Position numbers and translations under genes: made by a program. This document shows, one piece after another, positions 52,292 through 60,668 of a stretch of 64,000 bases of DNA (position 1 is the stretch's first letter; each line of letters starts with the position of its first letter). The notes below the pieces were generated by a model. That model was not told the DNA's origin. It searched no databases and worked only from the letters and a program-made list of their open reading frames with translations. The DNA comes from JAGNHN01 sp964590645 (GTDB lineage Bacteria > Bacteroidota > Bacteroidia > Bacteroidales > JAGNHN01), in contig CAZPYJ010000020.1 in NCBI GenBank assembly GCA_964590645.1, forward strand, positions 1 through 64,000, read 5' to 3'.

Positions 52292-53458
52292 TTAATGCAC
52301 GTGATGGTACATACTTTCTTTCAGATAGGGATGGTTTTTCGGGATGAGGGCTGCCTTGCTCAGTGCCCGGGCTGTGACCAGAGCGAAAGCCCCGGCAAAT
52401 CCCAGCCAGATTCCGATCTCAGTAAAACCAAAAGCCGGATTGCCCAATACGCCCGGGAATATCTGATCGTAGAGATCCACGTATTGGCCAATGATCAGGA
52501 TTGCGATCACCACTTTAAGTATCAATTTACTGCGGTTTGCGCGGCGCGACATCAACACGATGAAGGGGATGAACCAGTTCAGGGCAATATTGGTAAAGAA
52601 CAGCACCTTGAAGCCGGGATCAGCCCAACGGGAGGCAAAGTACATTGTTTCCTCAGGGATGTTCCCGTACCAGATGAGCATAAACTGGGCAAAGTGGAGG
52701 TATCCCCAAACGATGGCAAGCATAAAGAGGTAGCGGCTGAAGTCGAGCAGGTGGCTCTCATTCATCCGGGGATAGTGCCCCCTGTCGTGAAGCAGCAATA
52801 CAATCAATATGATGATGGCTGTGCCGTGATAGAAGGCAGCTACGAAGTTTTTCAGGGCAAAAATGGTGCTGTACCAGTGTGGGTCTATCGACATAATAAA
52901 ATCGAAGCTGGCCGCAGAGAAAGTCAGGGCAAGCACGAAGATGAACACCTTCGACCAGAACTCACTTTTTTCAAAAAAACGCATACCGCCTTCCAGGTCT
53001 TCTTTCAGCGAAAGCTTGCGCAGCAGGCGGGTCAGCCATATCCATAATACAAAGAAGATCACTACACGGATGCTGAAGAAGGTGGCATTCAGCCAGGGCT
53101 GTTTGTGTGCAATCAGGGCATCGTGTTCAGCGGCACCTTCGTGTGCCCAATGATAGAGCTTTGGCAGGCCGAAGAGCAGGGCGATGGCTACGAAAGCTGA
53201 CACTGGGAGGAAAACAGTCATCGCTTCCGGTACCCTCTTGAACATTGCACTCCATCCCGACTGGGTGATGTATTGCAGTGCATAGAAAAAAGCCGCTCCT
53301 ATTGCCAGGGAGAGAAAATAGAAATTATTCAGCAGCAGATTAGTCCAGGCCCTGTCGGGGTGCATAATGAAGCCCGTGATCAGGGCAATGATCCCCAGCA
53401 CGATCAGGATGAGGGCGCCGGTTTTGAATGTTTTGCTAAGCGCATATTGCTTGTCCAT
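52292..53458 (-). CDS. actF: Alternative complex III subunit ActF
   Basis: A 388-aa membrane protein starting at the ATG at 53458 (MDKQYALSKTFKTG), preceded by AGGAAA; a second candidate is the ATG at 53476. About ten helices are seen, e.g. ALILIVLGIIALITGFI, FFSIRVVIFFVLWIWL, VFIFVLALTFSAASFDFIMS. The SIDPHWYST segment and the W/H-containing loops are shared with NrfD-like ActC and with published ActF proteins. With ActC it forms the quinol-side membrane core. The frame runs back to 53587 only because it overlaps actE. Confidence 0.88.
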   Translation of the reverse strand: MDKQYALSKTFKTGALILIVLGIIALITGFIMHPDRAWTNLLLNNFYFLSLAIGAAFFYALQYITQSGWSAMFKRVPEAMTVFLPVSAFVAIALLFGLPKLYHWAHEGAAEHDALIAHKQPWLNATFFSIRVVIFFVLWIWLTRLLRKLSLKEDLEGGMRFFEKSEFWSKVFIFVLALTFSAASFDFIMSIDPHWYSTIFALKNFVAAFYHGTAIIILIVLLLHDRGHYPRMNESHLLDFSRYLFMLAIVWGYLHFAQFMLIWYGNIPEETMYFASRWADPGFKVLFFTNIALNWFIPFIVLMSRRANRSKLILKVVIAILIIGQYVDLYDQIFPGVLGNPAFGFTEIGIWLGFAGAFALVTARALSKAALIPKNHPYLKESMYHHVH

Positions 53459-53493
53459 ATTTTCCTGATTTATCATTGGTGGGAAGGTTTTGA

Positions 53494-54096
53494 TTATTTG
53501 CCCTGGAGGATGGTTTCCACATAGCTGACGATTTTCCAGCGATCCTCGGGTTTGATCTGGGCTCCGTGTGCGCCCATCACTCCCCATCCCCGGGTGATCA
53601 CGTGATACGTCTCCCCGGCGGGTTTTTGCTTATACTCTTCGCTGATGAGGTTGCTGGGTGGAATGACATACTTTCCGCTGGTGAAGAGGCTGCCTTTGCC
53701 ATCGCCCAACTCTCCGTGGCACTGCTGGCAAAATACCTGATACAATTCTTTCCCCCGGGCCAAGAGCTCCGGTGAGGGCTCAAATGGATTAGACAGTTCA
53801 ATCCCGGCGGCATCGCGGCCTTCAGGTGTGGCCGGATAGGGATAGGGTATCATTTCCCGGGGCACCGTCCCTTCCGGAGGTGCTTGCATTGTTTTTCCGT
53901 CAGGGAAAACAGGATTCTCTGCCCAGGTCTCGTGAGCCAGCGAATGAGCCATATCCGGAAAATACTCATAGCCCTTGTCATTGCGGGTGCGGTCGCAGGA
54001 GGTGAATACCAACAGTCCTGCGATCAGCAGTCCTGCAAAAGGGAGACGGAAACCCGGGGTGCTGTGGTGTGGGCGCATTGTGATAATTTTCTGCAT
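53494..54096 (-). CDS. actE: Alternative complex III subunit ActE, monoheme cytochrome c lipoprotein
   Basis: A 200-aa lipoprotein with an N-terminal helix and lipobox Cys34 (LLIAGLLVFTSC), then one heme motif CQQCH at 123-127 (YQVFCQQCHGELGDGKG) and a likely Met ligand in GVMGAHG. It passes electrons from ActA toward the oxidase. An internal ATG (codon 7) is an alternative start. Its start is two bases past the actD stop. Confidence 0.9.
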   Translation of the reverse strand: MQKIITMRPHHSTPGFRLPFAGLLIAGLLVFTSCDRTRNDKGYEYFPDMAHSLAHETWAENPVFPDGKTMQAPPEGTVPREMIPYPYPATPEGRDAAGIELSNPFEPSPELLARGKELYQVFCQQCHGELGDGKGSLFTSGKYVIPPSNLISEEYKQKPAGETYHVITRGWGVMGAHGAQIKPEDRWKIVSYVETILQGK

Positions 54097-54098
54097 CG

Positions 54099-54632
54099 CT
54101 AAAAAACGTTTTCTTCTTCAACTTCCTTTTCATACACCTCGCTGGCTCCGGCATCTTTTAGCAGGGTTTCAAGAGGTTTCTCAGCTTTATCAGCCTCTGT
54201 GCGATCGATGACCATAATAAATTTGTCATCTGTAGATCGCGCATCCGGAAGCACGTATGCCTTGCCCGGCCATATCTTTGCCCGCACTGAAAAGGTCAGC
54301 AGGCTTAGTATGGTTACCATAAAAATGGTCAGTACGATCGTGATCACAATAAAGGAAGGGAAAGCACTGCTGGGTTTTCCGCCGAAATTCAATGGCCAGT
54401 CCACCACGGAAGTGTAATACAGAAAGGCCAGAATTGCCAGGGCGGAGAATAAACCATAGAGGAAGGCCGCAAAAGTGAAGATGGATCGTTTGCCCATAGC
54501 ATCGATCGCCTTCATCACAGGATAAGGGGTATAGATCTCATTGATCCGGATGTGATTTTCCTGCACTTGACCAATGGCGGAAACCAGTTGTGCCTCTGAA
54601 TCAAATACCCCTATAATACGCTTGTTTTCCAT
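54099..54632 (-). CDS. actD: Alternative complex III subunit ActD (DUF3341)
   Basis: A 177-aa protein with a short cytoplasmic N-terminal domain (IIGVFDSEAQLVSAIGQVQ ... TPYPVMKAIDAMG) and two membrane helices (FTFAAFLYGLFSALAILAFLYY; FIVITIVLTIFMVTILSLLTF). This is the usual DUF3341 layout of the peripheral membrane subunit. It starts three bases after actC. Confidence 0.9.
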   Translation of the reverse strand: MENKRIIGVFDSEAQLVSAIGQVQENHIRINEIYTPYPVMKAIDAMGKRSIFTFAAFLYGLFSALAILAFLYYTSVVDWPLNFGGKPSSAFPSFIVITIVLTIFMVTILSLLTFSVRAKIWPGKAYVLPDARSTDDKFIMVIDRTEADKAEKPLETLLKDAGASEVYEKEVEEENVF

Positions 54633-54635
54633 TGC

Positions 54636-56003
54636 TTACGAATGTTTATGTTCATCATTTCCGGCATTCATCACACTCTTCACTTCGTGGATCGCTACCA
54701 TCGGGATATAACGGAAAAACAGCAGCACCCCGATCGCAAACAAACCCAGGGTGCCCACATAAGTGCCGATTTCTACCCAGGTAGGGCTGTAAGGAGCCCA
54801 ACTGGAAGGGAGATAATCATTGGCCAGGGAGGTGATGACAATATTGAAGCGTTCATACCACATCCCCACATTGATGATCAGGGAAATGATGAAAACTATG
54901 GTCAGGTTCTTGCGGATCTTTTTAGACCAAAGCAATTGCGGGATAATGGCATTGCAGACCACCATAGCCCAAAACTGGAAGGTATATTCACCGGTGATGC
55001 GGTTATGGAAAAAGGTGAAAATCTCATACTCATTGCCTGAGTACCAGGCCATAAAGACCTCGGTAGCATAGGCTGTACCCATTATCAGGGAGATAAAAAT
55101 GAGGATTTTTGAGATGGCATTCAGGTGAGCGTTAGTGATGTAGTCCTGCAAATGGTATAGTTTGCGGATGATGATCATCAGGGTCATCACCATTGCAAAG
55201 CCGCTGAATATGGCTCCGATAACAAAGTAGGGCGGAAAGATAGTGGTATGCCATCCGGGGATGACGGAAACAGCAAAGTCGGTTGAAACAATGGAATGCA
55301 CACTGACTACCAACACGGCGGCAATCCCGCCCAGCACATAACTGAGTCCTTCATAGCGGAGCCATTCTCTGGTGGATCCGGTCCATCCGAAAGCCAGCAG
55401 TCCGTATACCATTTTCTTTACTTTGGACTTGGCCCGGTCGCGGATAGAGGCAAAATCGGGTACCATTCCGAAATACCAGAATGAGAGTGAAATCAGCAGA
55501 TAAGCACTAATGGCAATGAAGTCCCAGAACAGCGGGCTGTTGTAGTTCACCCAGAGGGGGCCACGTGTATTGGGATAGGGGATGATAAAGAAGGCCAGCC
55601 ATACCCTTCCCATATGGAGAGCAGGAAAAAGAGCGGCACATCCCACAGCCACCACCGTCATTGCTTCAGCAGCCCGGTTGATGGAAGTACGCCATTTCTG
55701 GCGCAGGATGAGCAGGAAGATGGAGAAAGCGGTTCCGGCGTGCCCGATTCCGATCCACCATACAAAATTAATAATCGCCCATCCCCAGCCTACGGCATTG
55801 TTCACGCCCCAGGTTCCAATGCCCTGAGACACCGTAATGTATATGGCATAGAATCCCCAGAGGGAGGCAAGGATGGAAATACCAAAAACCGCCTTCCACC
55901 ATAAAGGGGTCTTTTGTTCCAGGGGTTGGATGATGTCGGTGGTAACCTGGCCGAAGGTTTTGTTGCCGGTAACCAGCGGACCTCTGATCTCTCTGTCGTA
56001 CAT
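54636..56003 (-). CDS. actC: Alternative complex III subunit ActC (NrfD-like)
   Basis: A 455-aa polytopic protein of the NrfD/PsrC family with about ten helices. Family segments include WWIGIGHAGTAFSIFLLIL, VSVHSIVSTDFAVSVIPGWH and YATEVFMAWYSGNEYE. It holds the quinol-binding site that oxidises menaquinol and may couple this to proton movement. It follows actB after 32 bases. Confidence 0.92.
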   Translation of the reverse strand: MYDREIRGPLVTGNKTFGQVTTDIIQPLEQKTPLWWKAVFGISILASLWGFYAIYITVSQGIGTWGVNNAVGWGWAIINFVWWIGIGHAGTAFSIFLLILRQKWRTSINRAAEAMTVVAVGCAALFPALHMGRVWLAFFIIPYPNTRGPLWVNYNSPLFWDFIAISAYLLISLSFWYFGMVPDFASIRDRAKSKVKKMVYGLLAFGWTGSTREWLRYEGLSYVLGGIAAVLVVSVHSIVSTDFAVSVIPGWHTTIFPPYFVIGAIFSGFAMVMTLMIIIRKLYHLQDYITNAHLNAISKILIFISLIMGTAYATEVFMAWYSGNEYEIFTFFHNRITGEYTFQFWAMVVCNAIIPQLLWSKKIRKNLTIVFIISLIINVGMWYERFNIVITSLANDYLPSSWAPYSPTWVEIGTYVGTLGLFAIGVLLFFRYIPMVAIHEVKSVMNAGNDEHKHS

Positions 56004-56035
56004 AATGATCCTCTTTGCGGCTTGATTTATCTGGT

Positions 56036-59035
56036 TTATGCGTGTGCTTCGTGATGGGCGTCTGCTTCTGCAGGACCGCCTTTGCGCTGACGTACCAGTG
56101 TGAGGTAACCCACACTGGGAAGAGTATGAAGTTGTTCCAGCAGATGATAGTTGCGCTCATTGCGGAAAAGCTTGCTGATACGGCTCTCGGCATCATTCAA
56201 ATCACCGAAAACCATTGCCTGGGCAGGACAGGCCTGCACACAGGCAGGGTTAATCTCCCCGTCGCGTACCGGACGTCCTTCGTTCTTGGCTTCCAACTTT
56301 TTATCCTGAATCCGCTGGACGCAGAAAGTGCATTTCTCCACCACTCCACGCTCACGGACGGTCACATCCGGGTTGAGGACCAGGCGTCCAAATTCGGTAT
56401 CCAGGTTGCCCTGGTCGAACTTCTTGTTGTCCACGTAACGGTACCAGTTGAAGCGGCGCACTTTGTACGGACAGTTGTTAATGCAGTACTTTGTTCCCAC
56501 GCAACGGTTGTAGGCCATCTGGTTCAGGCCTTCATTGCTGTGGGTGGTGGCAGCCACGGGGCAAACGTTCTCGCAGGGTGCATTGTCGCAATGCTGACAC
56601 ATCAGGGGTTGATACACTACGTCGGGATTTTCCCCTTTGCCTGTGTAGTATCTGTCGATACGGATCCAGTGCATAATCCGGCGATTTCTGACCTCTTCCT
56701 TTCCGATCACAGGGATATTGTTCTCCGCCTGACAGGCGATGGCGCAGGCGCTGCAACCGGTGCATCTGTTCAGATCGATGGCCAGGGCCCAATGATGACC
56801 GGGGAATTCTTTTTCCTTATAAAGGCTGACGTGATGCTTCTCGTGGTAGGCGTGCATCTCGTTCCCGCTTGCCGGGTCCTGGAGCCAGCGATCCAGCGTG
56901 GTTTCCCGAACAATGTCGCGTCCTTCCATATTGTGATGCGACTGGGTGCGCGCCAGTTCAGTCTTTTCACCCGTTTTTTCAATACTGGCATTAGCCAGGT
57001 TATACCTTTGCACTTTGCTTCCTGCATTGACCAGCGGCCAGGCGTTGCCCCCCACATTTTCTCCTATCTTTCCGGCAAAGGTGCGGCCGTAGCCCAGAGA
57101 AACAGAAATACAGTCATCGGGCTGGCCGGGTTGGATCAGCACCGGTACGATCAGCTTCCCGTTGATGCGGATCATATCCCCATCCTTTACTCCTTCCTGC
57201 TTTGCCCAGTTTAACGAAACGGCAGCGAAATTATCCCAGGTCACCTTGGTCACCGGATCAGGAAGTTCCTGAAGCCAGGGATTGTTGGCGTGGCGACCAT
57301 CGCCCATTGCGATGCTTTCAAACAGATCCACCTCTACCCCGCCTCCTTTGAGCGGTGCAGGTTTCAGTTCGCCCAGGGCTTCCCAGCGGAAGGAGGGGAC
57401 AGCGGTCTTTTCCAGGGCTGGTTCAAAGATGCCGGCCTGCAGGCTGGAAGTCCAGAAAGCATAAAAGCCTGAATGGTTTTGCTGCAGCGGAAAATGGTTT
57501 TCTTCCCAGTAGGCTTTCAGGTAATCCCGGTACATTCCTTCTCTCTCCATCCATTGGAGAAGACTGTCCTGGAATGATCTGGTTTTAAAGAGGGGATTGA
57601 TGCCTGGCTGTTGCAGGCTGAGGTGTCCCGGGCGGGGCTGGGCGTCGTCCCAGCTTTCCAGAAAGTGGGGCACCGGGGCGATCAATTGCACAGCCTGCCC
57701 GGTTTCATCCTTCACACTGCTGAAGCTGAGGCTCAGCTGCACTTTGGAAAGCCCTGAAAGGAAGGCTTCCGCATCTGGGTATTGATATACCGGGTTAAGG
57801 TTGTGGATCAGCAGGCCGTCTACATTCCCTGCATTCATATCGGAAACCAGCTGTTCCATTGCCGCATCGTTGCCCTGATGCGTCAGGTCGGGTGTGCCGG
57901 GGTCTATTGTTTGACCGTAACTGCCAGCCATTTCATTGATGGCGTTGATGAGCAGCTGCAGTCCGGGATCATTGGTGCCGGCAACGATCAGCGCCTTGCC
58001 GTGATGGGCTTTGATTTCTTTGGCCAGGGCATCCACATCGATGCTTGTTTCCGCAGCCTGCACCCTGGGGCGTCCGTTATCCTTGGCCATATTATTATAT
58101 AGCGCAATGATGGCAGCCTCCACTTCAGAAGGTTTTGCCATCACACGCAAATCTGCATTGCTGCCGCTAAGCGACATTCCGGATTCCACCTGGATATGCC
58201 GCGACATTTCCCGCTGTCCTTCGGTGAGGGCACGCGATTGCGCATACTGGCGGGTGAATTCGATGGGAGATACCCAGGTGCCCAGAAAGTCGGCACCGAA
58301 ACTCAGGATGAGTCCGGCCTTATCGAATCGATAGGTAGGGATTATCCTTTGGCCAAAAGCGCTTTCGTTGGCCGTCAGCATACCGTGATAGGACAGGGGG
58401 TCGTATTGCACCACATCCACCATTGGATACTGCTGTTTGAATTCCTCCAGCAGGTGCAGGCTTGAGGGGGAAATGAGGGTAGAGCTGAGGATAACCACGC
58501 GACCGTTTTTATTTTTGATCCGGGTGAGTTCCCGTCGAACGACGCTGTCGATCACATCCCAGTCCACCTCTTCTCCTGATGCAAAAGGGCCTTTGAGCCT
58601 GCCTTTTCCGTCGTAGAGGCTGACAATTCCTGCCTGAATGCGAGCATTGGTTCCTCCGGCAGTAAGAGAAGAAAGCGCATTGCCTTCCAGTTTGATCGGA
58701 CGTCCGTCGCGTACCTTGATTACGACCGGGCAATAGTCTTTTCCGTCAAAGTATGTGGATGCGTAATGGGTGGCCTTTCCGGGGGTCACCTCTTCGGGCT
58801 GATTCAGGTAGGGAATGGCTTTTTTAACCGGATTCTCGCAACTGGCGGCCAGTGCAGCCGTAGCGACGCTGAAACCGGCCAGTTTCAGAAAATTCCTGCG
58901 TGAAGTGGTGGCTCCGGCTACCTCCTCGCGCAACAACTCCTGAACTGCACTTTTGTGTTCCTCCTCATAGCGTTGCTCCTGAAAGTCCGGCGCATCGCCA
59001 TTGTATTCTTCGAGGCTTTTCCAATATGTTTTCAT
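56036..59035 (-). CDS. actB: Alternative complex III subunit ActB (molybdopterin-like + Fe-S)
   Basis: A 999-aa periplasmic subunit. A twin-arginine signal (TSRRNFLKLAG, Arg46-Arg47) is followed by a lipobox-like Cys66 (ALAASC), so it may be exported folded and lipid-anchored. Residues 70-690 resemble a molybdopterin oxidoreductase domain; in characterised ActB proteins no molybdenum is bound. The C-terminal domain has four Fe-S cluster motifs: CTGCSACAIAC, CQHCDNAPCENVCP, CVGTKYCINNCP and CTFCVQRI...CVQACP. It relays electrons from the quinol site to ActA. The HEAHA tail is histidine-rich (ADAHHEAHA). Confidence 0.93.
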   Translation of the reverse strand: MKTYWKSLEEYNGDAPDFQEQRYEEEHKSAVQELLREEVAGATTSRRNFLKLAGFSVATAALAASCENPVKKAIPYLNQPEEVTPGKATHYASTYFDGKDYCPVVIKVRDGRPIKLEGNALSSLTAGGTNARIQAGIVSLYDGKGRLKGPFASGEEVDWDVIDSVVRRELTRIKNKNGRVVILSSTLISPSSLHLLEEFKQQYPMVDVVQYDPLSYHGMLTANESAFGQRIIPTYRFDKAGLILSFGADFLGTWVSPIEFTRQYAQSRALTEGQREMSRHIQVESGMSLSGSNADLRVMAKPSEVEAAIIALYNNMAKDNGRPRVQAAETSIDVDALAKEIKAHHGKALIVAGTNDPGLQLLINAINEMAGSYGQTIDPGTPDLTHQGNDAAMEQLVSDMNAGNVDGLLIHNLNPVYQYPDAEAFLSGLSKVQLSLSFSSVKDETGQAVQLIAPVPHFLESWDDAQPRPGHLSLQQPGINPLFKTRSFQDSLLQWMEREGMYRDYLKAYWEENHFPLQQNHSGFYAFWTSSLQAGIFEPALEKTAVPSFRWEALGELKPAPLKGGGVEVDLFESIAMGDGRHANNPWLQELPDPVTKVTWDNFAAVSLNWAKQEGVKDGDMIRINGKLIVPVLIQPGQPDDCISVSLGYGRTFAGKIGENVGGNAWPLVNAGSKVQRYNLANASIEKTGEKTELARTQSHHNMEGRDIVRETTLDRWLQDPASGNEMHAYHEKHHVSLYKEKEFPGHHWALAIDLNRCTGCSACAIACQAENNIPVIGKEEVRNRRIMHWIRIDRYYTGKGENPDVVYQPLMCQHCDNAPCENVCPVAATTHSNEGLNQMAYNRCVGTKYCINNCPYKVRRFNWYRYVDNKKFDQGNLDTEFGRLVLNPDVTVRERGVVEKCTFCVQRIQDKKLEAKNEGRPVRDGEINPACVQACPAQAMVFGDLNDAESRISKLFRNERNYHLLEQLHTLPSVGYLTLVRQRKGGPAEADAHHEAHA

Positions 59036-59072
59036 AAAATGGGATTATCGATAAAAAATGGATGATGACATA

Positions 59073-60251
59073 TTAATAATGGCATTTCATACAATTCAGG
59101 CCTCCGACATCCGAAACCTTCACTTCCTGCATTTCTCCGGCATCCAGTTTTTCCTGAAGTTTTTTAAAGGTGGAATAGTATGCATTGCCTTCAAAATCAA
59201 CCGGAGTCTGGCGATGACAATCGATACACCAGCCCATAGAGAGGTCGCTGTGCTGGCGGATGATATCCATTGTTTCCACCGGGCCGTGACAGTCTTCGCA
59301 TTCCAGCTTGCCGGCATTCACGTGCTGGGCGTGATTGAAGTAGGCGTGATCGGCCAGGCTATGCACCCTGATCCATTCCACATTCTTGCCTTTTGCCACG
59401 GCATCGTGAATCTTATTGATCTCAAAACGGCCCGAGTTGGTTCCGTTTCGAATCACATTATGGCAGTTCAGGCAGAGGCTGACCGGGGGGATGCCAGCGG
59501 ATTTGCTTTCTCTGACGGTGAAGTGACAGTATTCACAATCGATGCCGTGCTCTCCGGCGTGAATGGCGTGAGAGAATTTGATGGGCTGATCCGGGGCATA
59601 GTCGGGGGTGCGGCTCAATGCAATGGCCTCGTGACTGAGTACCTGGATATGGATTGCAGCACCAGCCAGGAGCAGGATCATCGTGATGGCGCGGAACTTA
59701 ATGACGCGGGTGAAAAGCAAATCGATCAGAGCCAGCAGCATCAGGATGCCGCTTCCCAGGAAAGTAAGCAATTTTGCAGGGAAGGGTTTATGCTGAGCCA
59801 GACCCGTATCGTGTACTTTATGCAGGTAAGCAGAGACCAGGTAGTACTCCTTGTCGGTGAGCTCAATCTTATCGTGGCTGCCTAACATCTTGGCGCTGGG
59901 ATTAGCCATCACCTTGCGCAGGTATGCGGTATCGCCGGATTCGACATAGTTGGTGGCGATGTCGAAGACAGAGGGATTCCAGTTGATGGTATCTGCGGAA
60001 ATGGAATAGTGGCAGGCACCGCATTCGGTGAAGCCGCTGCGAAAAGGCAAAAGACCCTTGAAAAGGCGTTCTCCCTGTTTGACATCCAGGTCGGTGAAGC
60101 CGTGTGCAGCAGCACTGGCATATTTTGCTCCTTGCTCAGCGGCAGCGTGCGCCGTCTGGCCGGTTTGTAGACTAAAGAGTGAGCCGACGATCAACCCGGC
60201 GAATACAAGCAGGGTGATGATCTTTAGACGTTTGGCGTTGATGTGGCGCAT
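59073..60251 (-). CDS. actA: Alternative complex III subunit ActA, multiheme cytochrome c with six CxxCH motifs
   Basis: A 392-aa protein with an N-terminal membrane helix, a monoheme-like N-terminal domain, two central helices (162-205) and a multiheme C-terminal domain. CxxCH motifs lie at 77-81, 239-243, 260-264, 318-322, 342-346 and 387-391, the last one residue before the C-terminus. The Rhodothermus ActA is described as pentaheme; the extra motif here is the N-terminal CGACH. Electrons from ActB pass through these hemes. It is the first gene of the act operon, with a leader of about 145 bases from the predicted promoter. Confidence 0.93.
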   Translation of the reverse strand: MRHINAKRLKIITLLVFAGLIVGSLFSLQTGQTAHAAAEQGAKYASAAAHGFTDLDVKQGERLFKGLLPFRSGFTECGACHYSISADTINWNPSVFDIATNYVESGDTAYLRKVMANPSAKMLGSHDKIELTDKEYYLVSAYLHKVHDTGLAQHKPFPAKLLTFLGSGILMLLALIDLLFTRVIKFRAITMILLLAGAAIHIQVLSHEAIALSRTPDYAPDQPIKFSHAIHAGEHGIDCEYCHFTVRESKSAGIPPVSLCLNCHNVIRNGTNSGRFEINKIHDAVAKGKNVEWIRVHSLADHAYFNHAQHVNAGKLECEDCHGPVETMDIIRQHSDLSMGWCIDCHRQTPVDFEGNAYYSTFKKLQEKLDAGEMQEVKVSDVGGLNCMKCHY

Positions 60252-60404
60252 AGGTCTTGATAAGATGAAGCAATGGTTTTTTGCGGTCTTTCACTATAAT
60301 TTAAGCCTCAACATCCGATCGGTGGGTGGGTATGACCGGGATAATCAGTGGGCTGACAAGGGCAGCGTTATGAAACAGTGTTCAATATTCACTTGCTGAC
60401 CTTG
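60252..60404 (-). other. Leader region of the act operon
   Basis: About 150 bases between the predicted promoter and actA without any plausible gene. No riboswitch class is recognised. It may hold regulatory sites for respiratory control, but I cannot point to a specific motif. Confidence 0.4.
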
Positions 60405-60435
60405 CTAAATTAGGGATTATCGGAATGTGTGCAAA
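60405..60435 (-). promoter_or_regulatory. act operon promoter candidate: TTTG, 19 bases, TAATTTAG
   Basis: On the minus strand TTTG at 60432-60435 and TAATTTAG at 60405-60412 have the ideal 19-base spacing. The -7 box has one mismatch to TAnnTTTG. Confidence 0.5.
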
Positions 60436-60668
60436 TGCATACCCGGTTTTTTTGAAAGAAGTCGGCTTGATATGCCTCAAACAAGATTTGACGGAGATAG
60501 ATACGGGGGTGGTTTTTTTCTATTGATAGCCGTTAATATGCCTTACTAATGGCGATTCCTGCCAGGCTCACAATCAATAATTTTCCCGCGGATTTCGCAG
60601 AAAGGAAGGTACAAGAGCAAAATGAAATGCTTCCCTAAGCTGATCCTGAATGCCGGATAATCACACAA
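60436..60668. other. Non-coding spacer
   Basis: Lies between the act promoter and the end of the peptidase gene. I find no supported open frame, RNA gene or clear terminator, only scattered T runs. Confidence 0.4.

Noticed and set aside
56015..57214. Plus-strand open frame of 399 codons opposite actB
   Set aside because: Antisense to the Fe-S domain of actB; the open frame arises from codon bias.
59058..59885. Plus-strand open frame of 275 codons opposite actA
   Set aside because: Antisense to heme motifs of actA; no promoter or recognisable family.
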